In this document: positions 31,529 to 43,300 of the stretch, in pieces
How positions within the stretch are numbered: the stretch's first letter is position 1
How the letters are laid out: each line of letters starts with the position of its first letter
DNA from: Symbiodinium kawagutii
Taxonomy: Eukaryota > Sar > Dinophyceae > Suessiales > Symbiodiniaceae
Direction: 5' to 3'
Assembly (NCBI GenBank): GCA_009767595.1
Contig: VSDK01028387.1
Location: 124,001-188,000 of the forward strand
Length of the DNA stretch: 64,000 nucleotides
Made by a program: the position numbers and the translations under genes
The notes under the pieces: generated by a model
Told to the model about the DNA's origin: nothing
What the model saw: only the letters and a program-made list of their open reading frames with translations
The model's database searches: none

Positions 31529-31860
31529 GAAATAGTTTCCAAACCCCAGCCTTCAGAACTGCCCCAATGCCAAATGCCACATGACATTTGGCAACTATGA
31601 ATTGCAGGGGAGGTCAGTTTAAGGTGGCCCTCAACTTCCTATAGGCTATGGTATGCACATGCATGCACTGTAGTGCATAGAATGGCTCACTCTTGAAATA
31701 GTTTCCCAGCCACAGCCTTCAGAACTGTCCCAATGCCAAATGCCCCATGACATGTGGCAAATATGAATTGCAGGGTGGTCAGTTAGAGGTGGTCCTGAAC
31801 TTCCTGTAGGCTATGGTATGCACTGTAGTGCAGGGGGGTTGCATAGAATGACTCACTCTT
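31529..31860. repeat. Tandem duplication, two units of about 166 bp
   Basis: Unit 31529-31694 and unit 31695-31860 both start gaaatagtttcc and share agccttcagaactg, caatgccaaatgcc and cttcct.taggctatggtat. A third start (gaagtcgtttccca) follows at 31861 but soon diverges. Confidence 0.8.
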
Positions 31861-32079
31861 GAAGTCGTTTCCCATCCTCATGCTAACAAATGTACTTCCA
31901 GGAAAGATTGGGAATACTCTGGGTTTCACCTGGGTTTAGTCAACGAAAGATTGGGAATACCCTGGGGTTCACCTGGGTTTCACCTGGGGTTAGTCAAGGA
32001 AAAGTTTAGGGTAACTTTTTTGGAGCCCTTGTTGAAAACAACCCCTATTGAACAAGTACCTAATGTTCTCCCATGATAG

Positions 32080-32202
32080 ATGTCTCACAACCACCAATCG
32101 TTGGAGGGTGCCATTGATCGACAAGCCCTGCAAGCAGCAGCTGTGCTACTGGACATTCCAGCCGTGGAGCATGGTCCGGCAGGAATAACCGTTTATGGTT
32201 TC
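32080..32202 (+). CDS. Candidate first exon, uncertain
   Basis: From ATG 32080 the frame reads MSHNHQSLEGAID, then RQALQAAAVLLDIPAVEHGP. It is protein-like and helix-prone, 2.1 kb after the transferase stop, so it could start the gene whose exons follow from 34.2 kb. The opposite strand is also open here (LLLAGLVDQWHPP), so strand is not secure. Confidence 0.25.
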
Positions 32203-34234
32203 TTGCCCAGATTCGATCACTCCTATACAAAAGAAATCAAAAAGAATGGAAGATCCCAGCCTCTCTTGGACGGTGAATCACAGCTACTTTTGGGGAAAGT
32301 CTATATGTGTGTCTTGTCACTGTGAATATTTGATTGTTCTAGCTTGTTTGGCACATGTCTGTTGCAGCATGATATAGATACAGTCTACACCATTGATGTA
32401 GCTAGTAGCAGTTACTGCCCATCTCATTGACAAGACAGCTTTTATCGTGGGACTCAAGTACTGATGTGGACATTGTTAATTGAACATCAATCATAAACAA
32501 CTAGAACATCTCTTCATATTGTCAGTGGTTTATGTTGCTTGCATGCAAAAATCCTTAATTAAGGATTGTTGATTTTGATTGACGCCATGTATCGCTGTGT
32601 CCAGTTCCACTACCCCCCCATGTGTTTCAAGGGGATTGGATCTTCAAACCAGTTTCCCATGTGGGCTTCAGCTGAATGTCCTTTGGCGGCATCACAGGCT
32701 GCTGTGACCCGTTTTGAATGGTTCGATTGAAAAGAACTGCTACGAGGACGGCGTGTTTTGTTGACCATAACCATATTGCAAGAATATGTGTGGCTCTTGC
32801 CAGCTGTTCCCCTGCCTCTTTGTGGTGAAGGTACTTGCAGTTTAGAAAACAAGTTGTGACAATACGCAAGCTGTCATCACTGATCACTAATCCACCTTGC
32901 CAACATAAGGGGCCGTAGCAAGTAAGTCACAGAATCCCACTCCATGGCTGACCAGTTTGGTACGTATCATAGGTTAGGTTGTCTCATCATGAGTCCGTAG
33001 CTGCTGGGTTAGGCCCACCGCCAGCTCAAAACCTTGTGATTTCAGAGCTATGGCCCCAAACGACGTGAGAACAACAACATGAGGATACAGCCATCTCTTG
33101 TCGTTGTTAGGTGCTTGCCAAAGGTTGAGGAATTATGGTTAAGTAGTTAAGTCATCCTTGTTACGAACGGATGCTAACAATTAATAATGATTATCAGAGA
33201 TGCTTCTTGCTGTTGTGGATTTGTTGTGGTGGTTGTTGTTGTTATTATTATTGTTGTTGTATGAGCAGTTTAAGTTAAGCTAACTTTCTGAGTCGAAAAG
33301 AACAGAGTCATTTTTGATGCGACTGGCTGAGCCTGCTCCATCTTGGTGATGGTTCATATTGGCTCAGCCTGGAATATCTGGAATGCTTCCCATCATCATT
33401 GAGTCTGTGCGAGCGTCAACCAATGTACCCCAACCATTCCAAAATGGTATGTTTCAGTGTGGAACCTGAAATGGCCTTGAGGATGTCAATTCAATATGTG
33501 GATATCCTGATCAGGATGGTGTTCCAAAACCCTGAACCCGTGGCGGTAACATCCCGAAATGATTTGCCCTGTTTGTTGGATGTGTTGCTCTCCGGCCCGC
33601 ATCAATATGGTCAATTTCACATCACGTACTTCTCATTACTTCTCAAAGTCGTTTCTACAATGATTGTGCCTGGTTACGGGCAAATTGATGTGTCCGTCCG
33701 TCAAGATGCCTTTCCATATTAATAATCATAATGTACAAGGTAGCTGCTCAAGTCTCAGAAATAGCTTATGCAAAACTGCAAAACATATTTTTGATGAACT
33801 ATTGAGCCATAGACAAACCATATACCACAAGTGAACCATCATTTGACCATGCATACATGTACAGTACCATCATTCACCATGTCTAACCCTTCTCAACCAT
33901 CGATTCACCATCATTTCACAATTGCTTCACCATCATTGACCATGCTCAACCATCATTAAACCATCAATAACCATCATGTAACCCTACTGTACTCAACCAT
34001 ATTTTCACCATCATGAACCATCATTTCACATCAACCATCATTTCACCATAGTTTCAGCATCATTTTAAGCATCCTTTCACTATCATTAACCAACCATTAT
34101 TTCACCATCATTTCAAGCATCATTCCACCATCGTTAGAATGATCATTTCACCCCTACGAATCTACCAGCAAGCGCCCTTCCGTGCGGGCAGCGCCGTCGC
34201 CCTTCCCATGGCGGGCTCACCACCCCACCGCCAG

Positions 34235-34320
34235 GTGGATGCCCTGGTGAAGGAAGTGGAACGCTTGCGGCAGCGCTGCCGTGAACACATGCAACGGACT
34301 GCCACGGCTTCCCGGGGAGT
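34235..34320 (+). CDS. Coiled-coil exon
   Basis: After ccgccag the frame reads VDALVKEVERLRQRCREHMQ with heptad-like L and V spacing. The end is uncertain: a GC donor inside the CGG codon or a later GT donor would both fit the phase of the exon at 35317. Confidence 0.5.
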
Positions 34321-37300
34321 CCATGGGGAGTCCTGGAGAGTCCTGGGGCAGCATCCTGGTCGTTCAACTGCGGGGGGATGGCGGAAATGTTTGCATACAT
34401 AGTTTGCATACATAGTTAATGGTTAATGGTTAATAGTTAATAATAGGGGATAACAACTAGCAACTATAGGGGATACACCAGCTATATATGGCTATGGTGG
34501 TTTCTCAGAATAGGGGTACTCTCCAATCATCCATTAATAGTCATAGTAAGAAACCACAGATTTTTGGGGCCCCTATTTTGAGAAACCACCATATATGTCA
34601 TAGCACTTATTTACCTTAGTAACCCAGTAAGAATGGGGGAAAATAACCAACAACAATGGTTGGTTGTAAACATTTATAAGTTTCACTAGTTGTTGTCAGC
34701 AAATGGTTGGTTGACCAATAGTTGTTTCATAGGGGTTACAACCACCAGCCAGTATATGTTTATTGCATATAATATATGAAGATTTATCTATATATATATA
34801 TGTATAGGTGTTGATTGTGTACATGTTTGTTATTAATGATGTATATAGGTGTGTTTATGTTCCTACTTACTTTACATCTAAACACAGCTCAATCTTTGCT
34901 CATTATACATTTATATAGCTACATATCATATACATGTGCTTGTTTTTGATATATTTTGATTTATGCAGTATACAATTGTTTATACGTATATGTGTGCATT
35001 TGTGTACTGATAGAAACTATAGCCTGAAGTTGCATGTGCAATTTGTACAGACATATTTATATAGTTATACATATATGGCCACCGCCCTCCTATAATATAT
35101 ATATATATATATTCAGGTATATACACATATTCTAGATGGAACGGGTCACAACCCAACCTTGAAAGCTCAAAATCATCATCTTCATAGGTAAAGCAGCTTT
35201 ATATGCTGATTTTTCATGATTTTTCTACATCTATTCAGGTTACTTAGCCCATGGTTATTGGTTGATCTACTGACCACAACTGGTCGATCCACTCACCGCG
35301 TTGGACGGGCCGCGAGGAAGCCACCTCCCGAGAAGTCCACAGCCACCGTAGCCACCTCTTGTGACGACCAGGCGGCTGGTGGGCCGGGGAGCGATGAGGT
35401 GAGGGGGCCAGGGGTATCCTCGCCTTTAACGGAGCCAGGCGAGGCGATTCGGAGCGGCCCCCAGGAGTGGCCGAAGCAAATGGTAGTTGTGAGTCATGAT
35501 TCTTTTAATGAACCAATGGAAGAGGTAGATTTATAGCAATAAGGATAGTAAATGACAATAGGGCATTTGGAATAGGTTCAATTCTAATGATAGTAACAAC
35601 ATGAACCATCATGTGAGTCATGGTGACTCATACATTTAAAATTTCAATCCTATAGTGTGCCTTGGTGATCAAGGATGAGCAACAGAAGATTGGCAACATT
35701 GTAGTTGATAACAACTAAGAATGCTGATTGATATACATACAGTATATACATACAATTATATATACATATATTTATATATACATATGTATTTACATTTGTA
35801 TATGTATACTGATTGTTTGAATATATGTATACATATATACATGTCTATGGTGTTATGATCTCACCACTTATGTATATACATAAAACCACCGGTTGACTTC
35901 GAATGGTATCAGTGTATCCGTGTTACCGCCACAGTGATGATGCTTATGATCAACCAGTGGATCTGTATGGACGACAATCCGAGGTTTTTTGTAGCTATAG
36001 AAAGTCCTTCAGAAGGGATGATAACTAGTGGCTAATCATTCTGAACGGTTTATCAAATGAATTGTGGCCCAAAATGTTTTGTGGCTAAAAGCCGGTGGCT
36101 ATTGTCAAATGAATGGTTAATCAACCGTTAACTATAGGGAACAAATGGGGATTATGTCGGACAATAGGATTAGAACCCAAAGGTTTGTTGAAAAAATGTT
36201 GTAAGTTTCCATGGCTGACAACACCTGTGCTGATAGGGTGTGTTGTATTTTGAAATGATACTGGCACGTGTACAATGACAGATTCTGATAAGGTGTCTCG
36301 CACTGTGTGGCTTATCATAGGTTTAGAGCCGATTTATATCCAGTAATCATTCATGATAATCGACAATCGGGAGGATCATGCAATGGTACCGCTCTCAGAC
36401 GGAGGATGTTTGATGGTTCATGATGCTGAATTCGATGATTCAAATGCTGATCACCATGAGTGACCAACACCTGGACGCCAACACAAGTAGCTGGATATGC
36501 CAAGTGGGTTTGTTCATTCATCAATTATGTACCCCTATATTTGATTATATTTGCTTAATTTCCCTATGAATGGCTATGAACTTGGATGGTTACTGGGTAC
36601 TCCCATGGCTATGGACAACTGAAAGTCGTACGACCTGATGCCCCCAGTCATTGTTGGTTTCCTTGGCGCTTGGCAGGACCTGGCCAGCATGATGGATGTG
36701 CTGAATCAGCAGTTGCAACCACCTTCGCAGGCGGAACGGGGGTGGGTTGCGTAGATGATTCCTTGTCTTTCTTGGCAAGTTGCTGGGTTGGAGGATGGGG
36801 GTTGGTTGGGTTGGTTGTGTTGTTTGGTCAGGTGGGATGATGGTCCTAGCAATGATATTAGGATTCCAATCATCAGACGCGGTTTATTTAGATTCTGTGA
36901 TCCTATTGTGAGATGTTACACCTGATGTATTGATGCAATGCTTGATCGCAAAGAGACTCACTAAAATTATTCAGGAGGGTTGTTAGCATTGTGCTGATCA
37001 TAGAATCATAGGCAACAAATGTGTTCGTAAAAGTGAGTCCATTGGCAAGTAGACGGCAAAAAACACGAAAGGCTAGCCGTCAGTATCCGTCAGTAAGCAT
37101 TCCAAATCATCATGAACCATCCATAGCCGTAGTCTCGCCTAGCTGCTATACATTGTAATTGCTGCCCATGATCCGCCATCAGTCTTTATCAACCCTTATT
37201 GACCACTTATTTGCAAGTGTAAACTAGTTCGAACCAGTATTGGCCATTTATTGGCCCTTATTACTCATTAGCCATTTATTGGCCATTCTTGGCCCTTAAT

Positions 37301-40300
37301 TACTACTCATTAATTAGCCATTATGAACCATGGTTCGAAGTCATCAACCATTCGAAACTCTTTCAAAACCAGGGTGACACTGCAGGCTGATGCCACGACG
37401 GTCTCACTTCCCAAAAGGGCGACCCAGGTCCGGAAGGGGCCAGGGTTATGCCCCTGTTGGACGCGGCTGGCCAAGGGGTGCAACATGGCTATGGGCCAAT
37501 AGTGAGCAACAGATGGGCATGTCATTATCTCAACAAAGATTGGTTTGGTCATGTATGTGGCTACAGGGTACCCACAACTACATAGGTGCAAGGCTGGTTT
37601 TGGTGAATGCTTGAGGTACTCCAAGCTCCTGTGAAGCGCTGTAGCTGAACATTGAATGACTACGGACGGTCTATGCTGAAGCTAAGGCTTAGGTCGTCAC
37701 TGGGTTGCGTTTTGGTTTTATGCATGATGTAATCCACAAAAATGGGACTTACGTCCTAACCGTGGCACTTAACTACTAATGATAGGTTACCACTGGAACA
37801 TGACCATGGTAAACAGTTGGATACGTTGGCTTACATCCAATATATAACCAGGTCTCCAGTCACAGTGGGATGATCGTCCAACTCAAGCCCTTCTCGGATT
37901 TCGATGATCAAGCAATTCGCTGGCAGCTTCAGATATTCGTTGGGGCTGGATTTTTATGAGATTGTTTAGGAGCCAGAGGTTCAAAATGACCCAGCAGCAA
38001 TCTATTTTGCGATATTTTGATATTTAAAGATGAATCTGAATAACTTTGGTACTCTTCAAAAGTCAATATAGATCGTTCTGGTTTTATTTGATCAACACAT
38101 TTATGTTCAAGTACTGTTTATGTGCAATGTTAACATCCAAGGGTTGAAATCACAACGGTGCCCACAGTCGTGAAACCGTTCACCCCTTGGGGGGTACCCA
38201 GTGTCACATCCAAGTACTGGATGCGATCACCGAGGACACCTAAGTGGACAGTGAAGCCCGTAGCATGGGCCCCACCTTGTAGCTACTTAGATCATCTCAC
38301 TTCCTTCAACGGCTCCCAACCTCAGGCGGAGCCATCTTACGAGGTGACAGCGGCATCGCCCAAACACGTCAGGTGGGGATGCGATCAGAGGATCATCTTG
38401 GTGTTGGAAATGGCTCATGATTCATGATGCTTTGTCACGGTGGCCTTCTCATGGTAAAGCCTTCTTGATCTATGACTTGTTTTATTCTCAATGTGATGAT
38501 AGATGGTGAGTGACCAGATTGGTGGGTTACCGTGCTAAGTGGTTCAGTCCCGTGTTTCGATTGCTGCTGTTGGGCGCCGGGAAGAGTCTGGTGCCATGAG
38601 CTGCCTTCTCAAGGTAGAGCCTTCTGGATCTATGATTTGTTTTATTCTCAATGTGATGATAGCTGTTGTAATGACGATGGTTATGTGGTTGATTATGAAT
38701 TAATTGTGGTTGGTCTTTTATTTGGTACATTTGTTGAACCCTCCCAAACAAGAAATCACCGGTGTTTATATGTGCTTATGGAGATGGATAATAAATTTAG
38801 GTTTAAATGCTGTTAGCTTTTGGTCCAAGCTTCTCTAGGTGCAACTAATAGCAACGGATTGTCATAAACTGCTTTGATCTTTGCTTGTGGACCCACTTTC
38901 ATGTCATGTGGCTTCTAGTTTGTGTTCTGTTTGCCATCATTGAGATTGATACTTCCTCTAAGCCTAGTGAATAGTTTTTCACAAGTCACGTGCGGAAACG
39001 TGTATGTGTGTGTCTAGAAGACTATGTTCACCCCCGGGGGAACCCGCGAGAATCCATGATATCCCTGTGCGTGTTTAGTCTCAATATTTACTGTTGTTAA
39101 CAAGTAGACATGTTTGTGTTGGGTGCACCCAACACTAGATTTGTTATTCATAGTACTATACAACGACTATGTATCAATAGTTTCATTTCTAGTACTCATG
39201 GGTATAGATACATGTTTCCAAAGAAACACTCTTGAGTATACCCAATAGATAGTGCAAGATTGATTGCTAGTTATTTCATACTGGTTTGCACCGGCGCCAA
39301 GCAGGGTTCACTTGTTGTTCCATTGATACTATGATCTTCTATATACCCAATGGTTCTTAACAATACTACATGCTGGGCCCGCAGTTCTAGGCTGGATAAG
39401 TCAGTGAACAAATAGTCGTATCTACCACAACTGGTAGTTACCCTAGTTTTTGTTCACCAACTATCTCACCAACTGATAGCCAACATGGTTGACTGTTATT
39501 GCTTGTGATCCCTCGTAGCCACTGTATAACCAGCTAATTAACCACTGACCAGCTTGGTACCTCAGTCACCCATTCTTGATGCTGATTCCCTACGAACCAG
39601 TAACCAGTACCACCTTTCTTATCTAGCCCAACCTATAGCTACACCAAGCTATACCTGGGGGCCAACCTATCTAGCCTTCTTAACCAGACTAACCAATAAC
39701 CATGATGGAAATCAGGTATGTTACTATGGTTGATGAATACTAAATGGCTGATGGTTGATCCTATGGTGCTGTTAGCCACCTTTCTTAACTAGCAGCCGTA
39801 GCTATACCCGGAAGCCCAACTTGTACAACGTCGCCCCTGGGCCGCCACCCTTTTTCGCTCGCAGTCAGCGCCTCAGGATTGCAGAGAAAGCGCAGGCCAC
39901 AACTTCCTGCGGATGCCTTGCGATTTGAAGGTCTCGATGTTTTTTGTCTCCTTTAAACTGGCTGGATTACAGCTATGAACTTAGCTTTTTAGCTTTTTTG
40001 GGATTGATTTACCATTTTTTGCCACTAAAGCCGTTAGACTTTTAGCAAGGGATCCAACAGCCACCAAGTAAAGAAACGCCTAGTTGGTGGTGAGTGGTTG
40101 GCAACTGGTCAACAATGGTTAATAGTGGCTAATAATCGTAATGATGATGATTGAGGTGCTTTGGTGAGATAAGATAATAGGGAATATTGATTAAACAGCC
40201 GGAATGATTGAAATTGATAATACAAGTTGCTTATCCCCCATCATTGATAATGATTCATTAATGATAGATAGTAGGGGATAAGCAACAATAATGATTAAAC

Positions 40301-43300
40301 AACTACCGGGTGGTGGTTCGGTGGTTCTAACCTTTTTTGATTTGCCTTCTATTAACAAATGGCTGGTTGACTATTTTTCATGGGGGTGGTTCAGCCGGAC
40401 AAGGGCTTAGCGATGAGGAAAGCCAGCTGGGAGGCGTACAAGCGGAGTTTCGTTGCTCGGAAAAAGCAGGGTCGGACAACGAAAAAGGGTAAGAGACGAA
40501 TGGCGGTTGTGCCATTGGTGTCGGCTCTGTGTTATTCAAGATTGGGCAATGTAAGCGCAAAAAAAGTTGTGCGCGACAATGGCTCTATGCTGTTACATTG
40601 TTGCGAGACATTTTTTGTCTACCCTATTGTACAAGGATGTGAAGGCGTTGGCTTTGGAGCAAGGAAGCTTGAAGATGTCGACAATGAAACGGTTTCTTGC
40701 AATGCGGACCGAGCCCAACTCCATCAATCATACTGACACAGCCCGGTGTAATGCTTGGAGAGAGCGGTCTCCAGTCGAAGGAGGCAGAGTGGAACTTGGA
40801 GACCTGTTTGCAATGATGCAGCTACATCCAGTTGAGCCAGCGCCCTCGCTGCGCAGTTTTGACGCTGTGTCGGATGGTAACCTGGGGCTTTGTTTGTGGA
40901 TTCAGCCTCGGATGCGGTTTTCTGCTTTGAGCCAGCGGATACCTCAGCACGGGCCCGTGGAAGGAGAATTTAACAAGGAGCATTTTCGGAAGAGGTGGAA
41001 GGCAGGGGCATGTGGTCGAGTGAGATACACATGTGGGTTTGTAATGGTGATTGTGACTGAGATGGAATCTTTGAGCATGGTTTGTTTTCTTTTGCATTTT
41101 TGTTTGCTGCGCGCTGAGCATGTTGGACGCAAAGGCAGCTGGGACTAGCTATAAAGACATTGTTTTATTTCAATTATTGATCAGTCGTGGTTCCTCAGCC
41201 GTGTTCAGGCACAAAAGGCATGAGGAGGAAGTCGCGTGGATGTTTGGCAAAGATTAGGAAATATGAAGTACCTCAGATCTAATTCACATTTGTGGGTTTA
41301 GTGATGAATTGATGTTCTTTTTCATGGAAGCCATCGCTAAAATCAAAAGAACGCTGGGCCACAGAAGTCAGATCAGGGGAGCGCCCATCAAACTCCTGTT
41401 GGCTTCCATCAACTCCTCCAAAATTGTTTTCACTTTTCGGAATCACGCTGAATTGGTGGCATTCAATCAACGAATTGTTGTAATACTTGTTTAGATTGAC
41501 TAATGAAATTGAAAACAACTAAGTTAATGATTGGTTATTTCAGGAACCAATTACAGCCATTGAAGAAGAAACACATCATTTAATATTATTGACAACAGTT
41601 TCAATATTATTGACAGCCATGTTGAGCGTCCATTTATGTTTGAGAAACTACATTTATCCATAAATGAGTAAATTGAAAAATCAAACAAAATAGTAAACAA
41701 AAAACAATAATCAGGAAATATGAATTTCACATCAGCAGACCGTATTCCATTCCAATGAAAAGCAATATCACATCAGCAGACCGTATTCCATTTATTGAGA
41801 TCAGCAGAGCGTATTCCATTCCAATAAAAAACAATATCACATCAGCGGACCGGATACCACTTCAATATTATTGAGAACCATGTTGAGGGCTCAATTGTTT
41901 TGGGAAAAACCAGACTTGTTCATCAATGAATAAATGAAAAATCAACAATATAATCAATCGAATAGAGCAAAAATGAAAACATAATATCACATCAGCAAAC
42001 CGTATTCCATTCCAATACTATTGAGACCATGCTGAGCGTCCATTTGTTTTTGAGAAACCAAACTTATTCATTAGTGATCAAATTGAAACATCCAACAAAA
42101 TCATCAATCCAATAAAACAATAAGTAAGAAAACATAATTTCACACCGGCAGACCGTATTCCATTGCAATATTATTGAGAACCATGCTGAGCGTCCATTTG
42201 TTGTTGAGAAAGCAAAGTTATTTTGCAACATATTGAACAATATTGTATTCATTCATTAGCTGGGCTAATGAAGCAATAATAAAGGACAAATAATTGTGAT
42301 GTGTTCAAAAAAATCCAGAATCAAAAAAATCCATATTATTGCGAACCATCAAAAGTTGCAGGGGGGTTCTGAATAAAAATTGAAAGGTTTGACATTATTC
42401 GGACCTGTTATACTAATCAGAAAATAACGTTACATCGTTGTTTTTTCACAATGAATTAGTGCCTATGCAGCAGCTATTTTTCTTGGCAATTCATGACTAT
42501 CCCACCTTGTCTGCTTGGGCCAAATCCATTCTATTCATAGTTAATGACGACCCCTTCATCAATCATAGCCACTGATCAATCTGACCAATAATCATTGATA
42601 AACCAACAGTCATTAATCATTAGTGACATAACCATTAATCATCAACCACTCTGACTGATCAATCTCGACTTTGTACAGCCCCACCCATAGGGCTCCCCAT
42701 GGCCAGCAGGTGGTTGAGACCGAGCTGACTCTTCCGCAGCTTGGCACGCAACAGCGCCTCTGGGGCCCCCGGGAGACACGGACCATGGGATGATAAGCAC
42801 CAAGAATATCATCCAACCAATGGTTAATCATCCCTGATGGTTAATAAGTAGATGTAATGGTTAATAGCTGGTAATAATGGTTATAGGGAGATAGTCCAAC
42901 TATAGGATAGGTTAATACAAGATCAGGAATTGTTATAGCAATAGTTAATGATAAGCAACAAGAATAGATGGAGATACCCCAACTATAGGTGTGGTTATGA
43001 GTCAATATCAATCATCCAACCAATGGGGGATACCCGTAGGGAAACACTGGCTAGTGATGGGGGAAACACGGGTGCAGGGTGAACTGACCCATAGCCATTT
43101 GGATGTGCATTCCGAGTTAGCAACTGGTGATTTACATTGGTTGACCAAGGGTTTAGCGGTTCGTTTGGCTACTTTATCCTGCCTATAACTGTGGCTCCCA
43201 ATTATAAGCCCAGCTGCACATCCAAGTGGGGCAGTGTAATAACCCCGTGCTTTCCGTTTTGGCTGACGGAAACGCAGGAGAGGGAAATAGAGCTGAGAGC

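Larger units (their letters stand above)
29977..34234. other. Intergenic stretch between the transferase gene and the next gene
   Basis: No firm exon except the candidate at 32080. It holds two tandem repeat blocks (31305-31480 and 31529-31860), a further tgggaataccctgggg tract at 31900-32000, a (TTG)n-like run at 33225-33262 and, from about 33820, degenerate accatcatttcaccatc low-complexity DNA. Confidence 0.5.

Noticed and set aside
31255-31587. Repetitive minus-strand frame (HSQVIPRSFPG repeats)
   Set aside because: Caused by the 11-bp minisatellite, whose 33-base multiple keeps the frame open.
33820-34140. Regularly spaced accatcat repeats resembling a CRISPR-like or satellite array
   Set aside because: Spacing is irregular, units are degenerate and the same words occur across the window; it is low-complexity intron DNA.
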